This document shows positions 1 through 5,534 of a stretch of 5,595 nt of DNA, piece after piece (position 1 is the stretch's first letter; each line of letters opens with the position of its first letter). Origin of the DNA: Paracoccaceae bacterium (GTDB taxonomy: Bacteria; Pseudomonadota; Alphaproteobacteria; Rhodobacterales; Rhodobacteraceae); the NCBI GenBank assembly GCA_007121055.1, contig SKMM01000155.1:1-5595 (forward strand), read 5' to 3'. A program made the position numbers and the translations under genes. A model generated the notes under the pieces. That model did no database searches, was not told the origin of the DNA, and was given only the letters and a program-made list of their open reading frames with translations.

Positions 1-2
1 AC

Positions 3-119
3 GCGATTGCCGATGGCATGCGCACGCCGGGCCTGAAGCAGAAGCTGGAGGACATGGAGGCCCGCGTCGCCGCGCTGGACGAGGCCCTCACGGCCCCTGC
101 CCCGGCGCCGGTGCGTCTG
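3..119 (+). pseudogene. C-terminal tail of a large serine recombinase (fragment)
   Basis: The codons read AIADG-MRTPGLKQKLEDMEAR and continue in an alanine/glutamate-rich helix to 'APVRL'. The 'I(A/E)xGMRTPGLKxKLEExEAR' pattern is typical of the C-terminal coiled-coil of site-specific serine recombinases of phage, transposon and integrative-element type. In intact relatives this motif is normally followed by HPN and more residues. Here the match stops at codon 117-119 and the next residues (QFF) do not fit, so a junction lies near base 120. The N-terminal catalytic serine domain would lie left of the window, if it exists. The alternative is that the gene is intact upstream and has only lost its extreme end. 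Confidence 0.6.
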
Positions 120-158
120 CAATTTTTCATGACGACCCGGCGATCAATGAGAAAGCCG

Positions 159-242
159 TTTCTGACGATCCGGCGGATTTTCCGCGACTTCGCCGACGGG
201 GTCTCGCCACCGGCCATCGCGCAGCGGCTGAATGCCGAGGGG
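159..242 (+). pseudogene. Fragment of a serine recombinase 'recombinase' domain
   Basis: The frame contains TIRRIFRDFADGVSPPAIAQ followed by RLNAEG. This is the well-known 'xIVRRIFxxYAxGxSPxxIAxxLNxEG' signature of the recombinase domain that follows the resolvase catalytic domain in large serine recombinases. In intact proteins it is followed by IPxPRG and a zinc ribbon. Here it runs straight into amidohydrolase-like sequence. It lies downstream of a C-terminal recombinase tail (3-119), the opposite of the natural order, so the two pieces come either from two recombinase genes or from a rearranged one. Bases 120-158 between them match nothing I recognise. Confidence 0.6.
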
Positions 243-641
243 ATGCTGGAAGTGGAGCATGGTTCCATCGCGCCGGGCAAGTTCGCGACCTTCACCATTC
301 TCGAGGCGGATCCCTTCGCCGTGGGTCCGGACGCCATCAAGGACATCAAGGTGTGGGGAACGATGCTCGAAGGGCGCGTTTTCCCTGCTCCGCCGGTCGC
401 CGCGATCGACGAGGCGTCGCTCATTGCGCTCTGGGGCGTCATGGGACCGGCGCCGCTCTACGCGCTCGCCCCCGTGGCACCTGTCGCCGGCCGTGGCACA
501 TTCGGCGGCTGCGGCGCTTGTGCTTCACCCTGGGCCAGCTCCTGCGCGCCCGGCGCCACCGCCGCGGCCTCGAGCATGGGCTGCTGCTCGACCAACGCGC
601 TGGGCTGGGCTGTGGCTGCGGAATGGGCGGCACGGGTCTGA
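243..641 (+). pseudogene. C-terminal end of a YtcJ-like amidohydrolase (truncated)
   Basis: The frame reads HGSIAPGKFATFTILEADPF, then A-V, a short linker, KDIKVWGTMLEGRVFPA. The pattern 'GSIxPGKxADFTVLExDPxxVxPxxLKDIxVxGTxxEGRxFP' marks the C-terminal beta-sandwich of amidohydrolase family 3 enzymes (YtcJ, N-substituted formamide deformylase type). In the usual protein of about 550-600 residues, the metal-binding barrel lies upstream; it is absent here. The first residues after the junction (about 243-254) are uncertain. After position 389 the frame continues 83 residues to the stop, through an Ala/Pro-rich stretch with five cysteines (C165, C168, C176, C189, C190 counted from the ATG at 18) and ends AAEWAARV. 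I judge this a native tail because some relatives carry Gly/Cys-rich ends, but only the part up to about 389 is firm. Confidence 0.6.
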
Positions 642-684
642 GGCACGGGCGCGAAACCGGTAATGGCCATCCGACCGGGACGCC

Positions 685-756
685 ATGAACGTGCGAATTG
701 TGCACAACGGAAAAGCCCCGCACTGGTTCGCCAAGCTCGTTCCGGGGAGGATCTAA
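685..756 (+). CDS. Possible 23-residue small open frame, function unknown
   Basis: ATG at 685 opens a frame of 23 codons (MNVRIVHNGKAPHWF, then AKLVPGRI) ending at TAA 754-756. A weak GGGA (677-680) lies four bases upstream as a possible ribosome binding site. The composition is unlike the arginine- and alanine-rich shadows of GC-rich DNA: it has Asn, His, Lys, Phe and Trp in a plausible mix. In the same frame the codons continue back to TAA at 661-663. I do not recognise the family. It could be a small protein, a remnant of a longer gene, or chance. Confidence 0.15.
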   Translation: MNVRIVHNGKAPHWFAKLVPGRI

Positions 757-781
757 CTCGAATGTCAGCCATATCGCTGAT

Positions 782-799
782 CGGCGACGCTCCTCGCCG
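782..799. repeat. Small inverted repeat (6-base stem, 6-base loop)
   Basis: CGGCGA (782-787) and TCGCCG (794-799) pair perfectly around a six-base loop. No T-run follows, so it does not look like a Rho-independent terminator. It sits between two GCCATATCG copies. In a GC-rich intergenic stretch such a stem can arise by chance. Confidence 0.25.
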
Positions 800-981
800 G
801 CCATATCGGTCCGCTCTCCGCCCTCCAGATCGCTCATGCTGCAAGGGCGAAGGGTCGTTGGGTGGATGCTCGAACGTCCGCAGGGCCCCGCATAGCTGAC
901 GGGTAACCGAACGCACCCGAGACGCCTGCTGTCCAGCGACCGTCCATCGCCCCTCAAGGCCCGCTCTCATCGCGATACCGC

Positions 982-1009
982 TTGATTTGAATCCACCGTA
1001 ACGGATAGC
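982..1009 (+). promoter_or_regulatory. Weak candidate sigma70-type promoter for the efflux operon
   Basis: TTGATT at 982-987 is a fair -35 match. With a 16-base spacer the -10 would be GATAGC (1004-1009), which matches the consensus at only three positions. It lies about 35 bases upstream of the adaptor start, in the locally AT-richest stretch of the gap (about 981-1028). The location is sensible but the -10 is poor, so this is a tentative call. Confidence 0.25.
991..1006. promoter_or_regulatory. Imperfect palindrome, possible repressor operator
   Basis: The sequence ATCCACCGTAACGGAT contains the 9-base palindrome CCGTAACGG (996-1004; arms CCGT and ACGG around one A). It also has outer arms ATCC and GGAT, offset from that centre by 1.5 bases. 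It overlaps the spacer and -10 of the candidate promoter, where repressors of RND operons commonly bind. No regulator gene is in the window, so the cognate protein, if any, is encoded elsewhere. Confidence 0.25.
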
Positions 1010-1032
1010 CTTTTGGAGGTAGGATTTTGGGC

Positions 1033-1037
1033 AGGAG
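1033..1037 (+). promoter_or_regulatory. Ribosome binding site of the adaptor gene
   Basis: AGGAG lies six bases before ATG 1044, an ideal distance. It supports 1044 as the start: the in-frame stop TAG at 1020-1022 lies just upstream and no other ATG falls between. A second purine run, GGAGGTAGGA (1015-1024), is too far away to serve this ATG. Confidence 0.75.
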
Positions 1038-1043
1038 CGGTCG

Positions 1044-2135
1044 ATGCGCGCGGCGATGGCGATTGGCATCGCGCTTGGTCTTCTGACAGCCGGTGCGGCG
1101 ACGGCGCAGACGCCGCCAGCGGTCGTCGCCGTTCCGGCGGACCTGCGGGAACTGGCCGAGGAGACGAGCTTCAACGGAAGGCTCGATGCCGACCAGCGCG
1201 TCGCCATTGTCGCCCGGGTCGGCGGCACGCTGGAGGAGGTGGGCTTCCGCTTCGGCGAGACGGTCGAGGCGGGCCGCGTGCTGTTCCGGATCGACCCGCG
1301 CCCCTTCGCCGCGCTGGTGCAGGAGGCCCGCGGCGCGCTGCGCACCGCCGAAGCGGCCCGCGACCTCGCGCTCCTGGAGCGCGACCGCCAGGCCGAGCTG
1401 GTGCGGCGCGAGACGGCGCCGCAGGCCGGGCTCGACAATGCCGCGGCGTCGCTGGAGGCTCGCGAGGGCGAGGTGATGCGCGCCAAAGCCGCGCTGGAGC
1501 GGGCCGAAATCAACCTCTCCTATACCGAGGTCGCGGCCCCCTTTGCCGGCCGGATCTCGACCACGGCCGTCAGTCCCGGTGCGGTGATCGGCCCCGAGAC
1601 CGGGGTGCTGGCCACTCTCACCCGGCTCGATCCGCTGCATGCGGAATTCCCGGTGCCGACGGCGGTGCTGCGCGACTATCTCGACCGGGTCGCCGCCGGC
1701 ACCGCCTCGAAGGAGGCGGCGGTGACGCTGGTGCTGGCGAACGGCAGCAACTATGGCCGGGCGGGCACCATCGACTTCATCGACAGCGCGGTTGCCGGCG
1801 TCACCGACAGCGTGACCGTGCGGGCGCGGTTCGACAACCCCGAGGGCCAGCTGCTGGACGGCGAACTGGTGCGCGTGAACCTGACGCTGACCGCGCCGCA
1901 GCCCGAGATCGCTGTGCCCGCCCGCGCCGTGCAGCGCGACATCCAGGGCAGTTTCGTGCTGGTCGTGGGCCCCGGCGAGACGGTGGAACAGCGCCGCGTG
2001 ACCGTGGCGCGCAGCACCCAGGGCCTCGCAGTGATCGCCGACGGGCTCTCGCCGGGCGAGCGGGTCATCACCGAGGGGATCAACAAGGTCCGCCCGGGCA
2101 TCACGGTGGACGCCGCCGCCCCAGCCGACGGCTGA
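1044..2135 (+). CDS. RND efflux periplasmic adaptor (membrane fusion protein)
   Basis: This 363-residue protein should bridge the inner-membrane RND permease encoded next to it and an outer-membrane channel. Residues 1-21 form a Sec signal peptide: a hydrophobic run IGIALGLLTAG, then cleavage likely after ATA at 21/22. There is no lipobox cysteine, so it is probably not lipid-anchored as AcrA and MexA are. Residues 49-85 are the first half of the lipoyl-like domain (VAIVARVGGTLEEVGFRFGE, then VEAGRVLFRIDP). Residues 90-157 form the alpha-helical hairpin rich in Ala, Glu and Arg. Residues 160-190 complete the lipoyl domain with YTEVAAPFAGRIS. A beta-barrel region follows at about 195-285. The membrane-proximal domain ends with GLSPGERVITEGINKVRPGI (334-353), a hallmark of AcrA/MexE-type adaptors. 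The length is slightly short for the family (usually about 370-400), with a compact hairpin. The stop is four bases before the permease start, so the two are surely co-transcribed. Substrate unknown. Confidence 0.93.
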   Translation: MRAAMAIGIALGLLTAGAATAQTPPAVVAVPADLRELAEETSFNGRLDADQRVAIVARVGGTLEEVGFRFGETVEAGRVLFRIDPRPFAALVQEARGALRTAEAARDLALLERDRQAELVRRETAPQAGLDNAAASLEAREGEVMRAKAALERAEINLSYTEVAAPFAGRISTTAVSPGAVIGPETGVLATLTRLDPLHAEFPVPTAVLRDYLDRVAAGTASKEAAVTLVLANGSNYGRAGTIDFIDSAVAGVTDSVTVRARFDNPEGQLLDGELVRVNLTLTAPQPEIAVPARAVQRDIQGSFVLVVGPGETVEQRRVTVARSTQGLAVIADGLSPGERVITEGINKVRPGITVDAAAPADG

Positions 2136-2142
2136 GCCGATG
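2133..2142 (+). promoter_or_regulatory. Adaptor-permease junction, likely translational coupling
   Basis: The adaptor TGA (2133-2135) and the permease ATG (2140-2142) are separated only by GCCG. No clear Shine-Dalgarno sequence is seen in the bases before the ATG, where CCGACGGCTGAGCCG is the best available. Reinitiation by ribosomes ending on the adaptor is therefore the likely way the permease is translated, keeping the two products in balance. This ATG is preferred because the following residues MIADIFIRRPRLA match the conserved cytoplasmic N-terminus of RND permeases. Confidence 0.5.
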
Positions 2143-5100
2143 ATCGCCGACATCTTCATCCGGCGGCCGCGGCTTGCCACCGTTATCTCGATCGTGCTGT
2201 TCCTCGCCGGGCTGATCGCGCTGAGCCGCATGCCGGTCGAGCAGTATCCCGACATCACCCCCCCGCAGGTCGCCGTCACCGCCGCCTATCCCGGTGCAGG
2301 CGCCGAGGTGGTGGAACAGACCGTCGCGCAGATCATCGAGGACCAGGTGATCGGGGTGGACGGCATGCTGTACATGTCCTCGACCTCGGGCGCGGACGGC
2401 AGCTATCAGCTCTCGATCAGCTTCGAGGTGGGCACCGACCCCGACATCGCCACGGTGAACGTGCAGAACCGCGTGGCGCTGGCCGAGCCGTTGCTTCCGC
2501 CCGAGGTGCGCCAGTTCGGCACACGGGTGTTCAAGCGTTCCTCCGCGCTCCTCTTGGGCGTCGCGCTCTATGCCACGGACGACACGGTCACCGGCAGCGA
2601 CCTGACGAACTTCGCCCGGATCAACATCCTCGATGCGCTGAAACGGATCGACGGAGTGGGCGATGCGTCGGTCTTCGCCGCCGACCAGTTCGCCATGCAG
2701 ATCGAGCTTGACGTGGCGCGGCTGGCGATGCTGGGGCTGACGCCGGGCGACGTGATCGCGGCGCTGCGCAGCCAGAACGTGCAGGCCGCGGTGGGCCGCG
2801 TCGGCGCGCCGCCTTTCGTCGAGGACCCGGGCCAGCAGTTCGCCATCACCGCCCGCGGCCGGCTGGAAAGCGCCGAGGAGTTCGCCGACATCATCGTCCG
2901 CTCGGCGCCGGACGGCAGCGTGATCCGCGTGCGTGACGTGGCCGAGGTGAGCCTCGGCGCGCGCAGTGCCGATGTCTCCACCCGCTTCAACGGCGCGCCG
3001 GCGACGCTGATCGGCGTCTATCTCGCCCCCGGCGGCAACGCCATCCAGGCCTCCGATCGGGTGTCCGCGGTGCTGGCCGCCGCGCCCCTGCCGCCCGGCA
3101 TGGCCTACGAGATCGTCTCGGACACTGCCGAATTCGTCGAGGACTCGATCCACGAGGTGCAGCGCACGCTGATCGAGGCCTTCGTGCTGGTGATCCTGGT
3201 CGTGTTCCTGTTCCTCGGCTCGCTGCGCGCCACGCTGGTGCCGCTGGTGGCGGTGCCCGTGGCGCTGGTGGGCACCTTCGCGGTGATGGCGGCGATGGGC
3301 TTCACGCTGAACACCGTCTCTCTGCTGGCCCTCGTGCTCGCCATCGGCATCGTGGTCGATGACGCCATCGTGGTGGTCGAGGCGGTTGAGGCGAAGCTGG
3401 AGGAGAACCCGGGGATGACCCCGGCCGAGGCGGCCTCGGCCGCGATGTCCGAGATCACCGGCGCGATCCTGGCGATCACGCTGGTGCTGCTGTCGGTCTT
3501 CGTGCCGGTGGCCTTCATTCCTGGCATCTCGGGCCAGCTTTTCCAGCAGTTCGCGGTGGCGGTGTCGGTGTCGATGGTGATCTCGGCCATCAATGCGCTG
3601 ACGCTCTCGCCCGCGCTGTGTGCGATCCTGCTGAAGCCGCATCACGGGCCGCGCAAGGGGTTGCTGGCCTATGTCTCGCGCGGGATCGACCGGGCGCGCG
3701 ACGGTTATGTCCGGGTCGCGGGTGCTATCGCGCGACGGGCGGTGATCGGCCTCGTGCTGCTGGGGCTTGCCTTCGCGCTGACCGCGGGGCTCTTCCGCGC
3801 CGTGCCCACGGGCTTCCTGCCGTCCGAGGATCAGGGGTCCTTCATCGTCGAGACGCGGCTGCCCGATGCCGCCTCGCTGGGCCGCACCGACGCCGCCCAG
3901 CGCGAGGTCGAGGCGATGCTCGCCGCCCTGCCCGGCGTCGAGAGCGTGACCTCGGTGATCGGCTTTTCCCTCCTCGACGGCATCTCGAAGTCGAACGCGG
4001 CCTTCGCGCTGGTCACCATGCTGCCGTTCGAGGAACGCACCACGCGGGAGACCTCGGTCTTCGCCGCCATCGCCGGGGCGATGGAGCAGGGCGCGGCGAT
4101 CCGCGAGGCGCAGGTCATCGCCTTTAACCTGCCTCCCATCCCCGGGCTGGGGACCGGCGCGGGCTTCGAGGGTCAGTTGATCGACAGCCAGGGCCTCAGC
4201 ACCGCCGACCTTGCCGAGGTCGCCCGCGGCCTCACCTTCGCGGCAAACACCGATGACCGGCTGACCCGGGTCTACACGACCTTCTCGGCCGACATGCCGC
4301 AGCTCTTCCTCGATATCGACCGCGAGCGGCTCTATGCGCTGGGCATCCCGCTTACGGATGTGTTCGCGGCGCTGCAGCCCGTGCTGGGCTCGGCCTATGT
4401 CAGCGACTTCACCCTGTTCGGCCGGTCGTGGCAGGTGCGCATGTCGGCCCGCCCGGGTGACCGGGCCACGCCCGAGGACATCGCCCGCATCCATGTGCGC
4501 GGGCCCGGCGGCGAAATGGTGCCGGTCGGCGCCTTCGCGCGGGTGGAGACGATCACCGGCCCGGCGCTGCTGCAGCGCTACAACAACCAGCGTTCGGCCC
4601 GGATCAGCGATGAGCCTGCGCCGGGCCAGGCCTCGGGCACCGCTCTGAACGCGATGGAGGCAGTGGCGGACGCAAGCCTGCCACCCGGATTTGCGCTGGA
4701 ATGGACCGGCACCGCGCTTCAGGAACGCGAGGCTGCGGGCCAGACCGCGACGATCCTCGCGCTCGCCGTCCTCTTCGCCTATCTCTTCCTTGTCGCGCTG
4801 TACGAGAGCTGGACGATCCCGGTTCCGGTGCTGCTTTCGGTTGCATTCGGTGTCGCGGGGGCCATGCTGGCGCTGCTGGTCGCGGGGCTGCCCTTCAACA
4901 TCTATGCCCAGATCGGCCTGGTGGTGCTGCTGGCGCTGGCGGCCAAGAACGCGATCCTGATCGTCGAGTTCGCCAAGGCCCGGCGCGAAGCCGGGCAGGG
5001 CATTGTCGAGGCTGCGATCTCGGGCGCGCATGCGCGCTTCCGGGCGGTGATGATGACCAGCTTTGCCTTCATTGCCGGGCTTATCCCGCTGGTCACCGCA

Positions 5101-5298
5101 CAGGGCGCCTCCGAACTGTCGCGCCGGGCGGTCGGCACCGGCGTCGCCGGCGGCATGCTGACGGCGGCGCTGGTGGGCATCTTCGTGATTCCGGCCCTGT
5201 ATGTGGCCGCCCAGTCGCTGCGGGAAGCAGCCAAGGCAGGACAGTTCGGCCGAGTTCTCGTTTCCTTGCGCCGTCTCTTGCTGCGCAAGGGGCCCTGA
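2140..5298 (+). CDS. RND (HAE1 family) proton-driven efflux permease, inner membrane
   Basis: A 1052-residue trimeric antiporter that exports hydrophobic or amphiphilic compounds in exchange for protons; the length is normal for AcrB/MexB/MexF relatives. TM1 is at about 11-29. The first periplasmic porter/docking part includes MPVEQYPDITPPQVAVTAAY and DGMLYMSSTSGADG. TM2-TM6 span about 344-498. TM4 carries the proton-relay pair D407-D408 (GIVVDDAIVVVE), with the same numbers as in AcrB. TM7 is at about 533-552, followed by PTGFLPSEDQG (556-566). The second periplasmic half ends before TM8 (about 871). TM10 contains K936 (LAAKNAILIVEF), equivalent to AcrB K940. R968 in FRAVMMTSFAF is equivalent to AcrB R971. 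AVGTGVAGGM starts TM12. All relay residues are present, so the protein is probably active. One oddity: the usual VVENVE is VVEAVE, so A415 replaces a widely conserved Asn. The N-terminal region resembles MexF/Bep-type pumps in style, but I cannot assign a substrate or symbol. No TolC-type gene follows; an outer-membrane partner would come from elsewhere. Confidence 0.96.
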   Translation: MIADIFIRRPRLATVISIVLFLAGLIALSRMPVEQYPDITPPQVAVTAAYPGAGAEVVEQTVAQIIEDQVIGVDGMLYMSSTSGADGSYQLSISFEVGTDPDIATVNVQNRVALAEPLLPPEVRQFGTRVFKRSSALLLGVALYATDDTVTGSDLTNFARINILDALKRIDGVGDASVFAADQFAMQIELDVARLAMLGLTPGDVIAALRSQNVQAAVGRVGAPPFVEDPGQQFAITARGRLESAEEFADIIVRSAPDGSVIRVRDVAEVSLGARSADVSTRFNGAPATLIGVYLAPGGNAIQASDRVSAVLAAAPLPPGMAYEIVSDTAEFVEDSIHEVQRTLIEAFVLVILVVFLFLGSLRATLVPLVAVPVALVGTFAVMAAMGFTLNTVSLLALVLAIGIVVDDAIVVVEAVEAKLEENPGMTPAEAASAAMSEITGAILAITLVLLSVFVPVAFIPGISGQLFQQFAVAVSVSMVISAINALTLSPALCAILLKPHHGPRKGLLAYVSRGIDRARDGYVRVAGAIARRAVIGLVLLGLAFALTAGLFRAVPTGFLPSEDQGSFIVETRLPDAASLGRTDAAQREVEAMLAALPGVESVTSVIGFSLLDGISKSNAAFALVTMLPFEERTTRETSVFAAIAGAMEQGAAIREAQVIAFNLPPIPGLGTGAGFEGQLIDSQGLSTADLAEVARGLTFAANTDDRLTRVYTTFSADMPQLFLDIDRERLYALGIPLTDVFAALQPVLGSAYVSDFTLFGRSWQVRMSARPGDRATPEDIARIHVRGPGGEMVPVGAFARVETITGPALLQRYNNQRSARISDEPAPGQASGTALNAMEAVADASLPPGFALEWTGTALQEREAAGQTATILALAVLFAYLFLVALYESWTIPVPVLLSVAFGVAGAMLALLVAGLPFNIYAQIGLVVLLALAAKNAILIVEFAKARREAGQGIVEAAISGAHARFRAVMMTSFAFIAGLIPLVTAQGASELSRRAVGTGVAGGMLTAALVGIFVIPALYVAAQSLREAAKAGQFGRVLVSLRRLLLRKGP

Positions 5299-5327
5299 AC
5301 GGTCCTCCCTGATTCCTGAACGGTCCT
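5294..5327. repeat. 13-base direct repeat overlapping the permease stop codon
   Basis: CCTGAACGGTCCT occurs at 5294-5306 and again at 5315-5327, a 21-base period with eight bases between copies. The first copy contains the permease TGA (5296-5298). The pair lies between the permease and the IS5-type transposase remnant, where the end of that insertion sequence should be. It may be a target-site or end duplication left by insertion, or a local slippage product. No matching inverted copy is visible elsewhere in the window. Confidence 0.6.
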
Positions 5328-5350
5328 GCTTTATTGGGGTATGTTGACGT

Positions 5351-5455
5351 TCATCTCAGGCGAATGACGGTCGCTGCGAGGGCGATGAGGGCTGAGAAAC
5401 TGCTGTCTGTCTTGCAGCACCGCGTGGCGATTCCTCTGAATTCCTGGAGCTTCCC
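5351..5455 (-). pseudogene. C-terminal remnant of an IS5-family transposase
   Basis: Read on the minus strand from about 5455 to the stop TGA at 5351-5353, the product is GKLQEFRGIATRCCKTDSSF followed by SALIALAATVIRLR. This matches the conserved end of IS5-family (IS427-like group) DDE transposases, 'GKLKEFRGIATRYDKTDxSFxAxIxLAAxxI'. The rest of the enzyme is missing. The family's last catalytic glutamate normally sits just upstream of GKLKEF (IENFFGKLKEFR type); here the preceding residues are HIINA, so that residue is absent and the match breaks at about 5455. YD has become CC, another sign of decay. An ATG at 5549-5551 opens a longer frame, but its first 30 or so residues do not resemble a transposase. 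It cannot be active. Confidence 0.75.
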
Positions 5456-5534
5456 GGCGTTGATGATGTGACCGCCCCCCGACGGCATCGATGTGGCAAG
5501 GTGGGTGTGCGCGGATCCACAGAGGGGAGCGGTC
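5456..5534 (+). other. Leader of an IS110-type element, possible remnant of its non-coding left end
   Basis: This stretch separates the truncated IS5-type remnant from the IS110-type start codon. It holds a run of six C's (5474-5479) and, just before the ATG, AGGGGAG (5523-5529) as a strong ribosome binding site five bases from the start. In many IS110-group elements the non-coding sequence beside the transposase makes the bridge RNA that selects target and donor sites. With under 80 bases left, any such RNA would be incomplete. No structure was demonstrated here. Confidence 0.3.

Larger units (their letters stand above)
3..641 (+). pseudogene. Mosaic reading frame: serine recombinase pieces joined in frame to an amidohydrolase C-terminus
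   Basis: The frame is open at the left window edge and ends at TGA 639-641. The first ATG inside the window is at 18, but recombinase-like codons precede it, so that ATG is probably not the true start. Residues below are numbered from it. Residues 1-34 look like the end of a large serine recombinase. Residues 48-75 look like part of the recombinase domain of such an enzyme. Residues 80-124 look like the end of an amidohydrolase. No known protein has this order, and the recombinase pieces are in the reverse of their natural order. I infer a product of deletions or insertions that happened to keep one frame. It is very unlikely to encode a working recombinase or hydrolase, since no catalytic part of either is present. 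Third codon positions are GC-rich throughout, as expected if each part was once coding in this frame. Confidence 0.6.
642..1043. other. Gene-poor gap between the mosaic frame and the efflux operon
   Basis: About 400 bases with no convincing coding region on either strand. Reading frames that cross it have no recognisable domain and no good start signal. It contains a very short open frame (685-756), a small hairpin (782-799) near two copies of GCCATATCG (768-776 and 800-808), and at its right end the likely promoter, operator and ribosome binding site of the adaptor gene. RND operons often have a TetR- or LysR-type regulator gene in this position; none is present. It may be the remains of a deleted stretch, but nothing directly shows that. 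Confidence 0.5.

Noticed and set aside
458..670. Minus-strand frame from ATG 668-670 giving an Ala/Pro/Gln-rich 70-residue peptide
   Set aside because: The composition looks almost protein-like, but there is no good ribosome binding site, no recognisable family, and the frame opposite (plus strand) continues directly from a clear amidohydrolase motif.
782..799. Hairpin considered as a Rho-independent terminator
   Set aside because: The stem is only six pairs and no T-run follows on either strand.
1013..2143. Plus-strand alternative frame over the adaptor starting at TTG 1013 behind GGAGG
   Set aside because: The product is an Arg/Gly-rich shadow with no domain, while the frame from ATG 1044 has a signal peptide and all adaptor motifs.
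954..2279. Minus-strand frame of 441 codons opposite the adaptor
   Set aside because: Low-complexity Arg/Ala/His/Gly product crossing the adaptor, its promoter region and the permease start; no family resemblance. It is a shadow of the adaptor coding frame.
2101..5031. Very long open frame of 976 codons on the minus strand, opposite the permease
   Set aside because: Its product is a monotonous mix of Arg, His, Asp, Gln and Gly with no domain, as expected from the complement of a GC-rich gene with strong third-position GC bias. The plus-strand permease is unmistakable.
5299..5350. Terminator after the permease
   Set aside because: No stable stem followed by T's is visible; only the direct repeat and a short TTTATT stretch (5330-5335) without a preceding hairpin.
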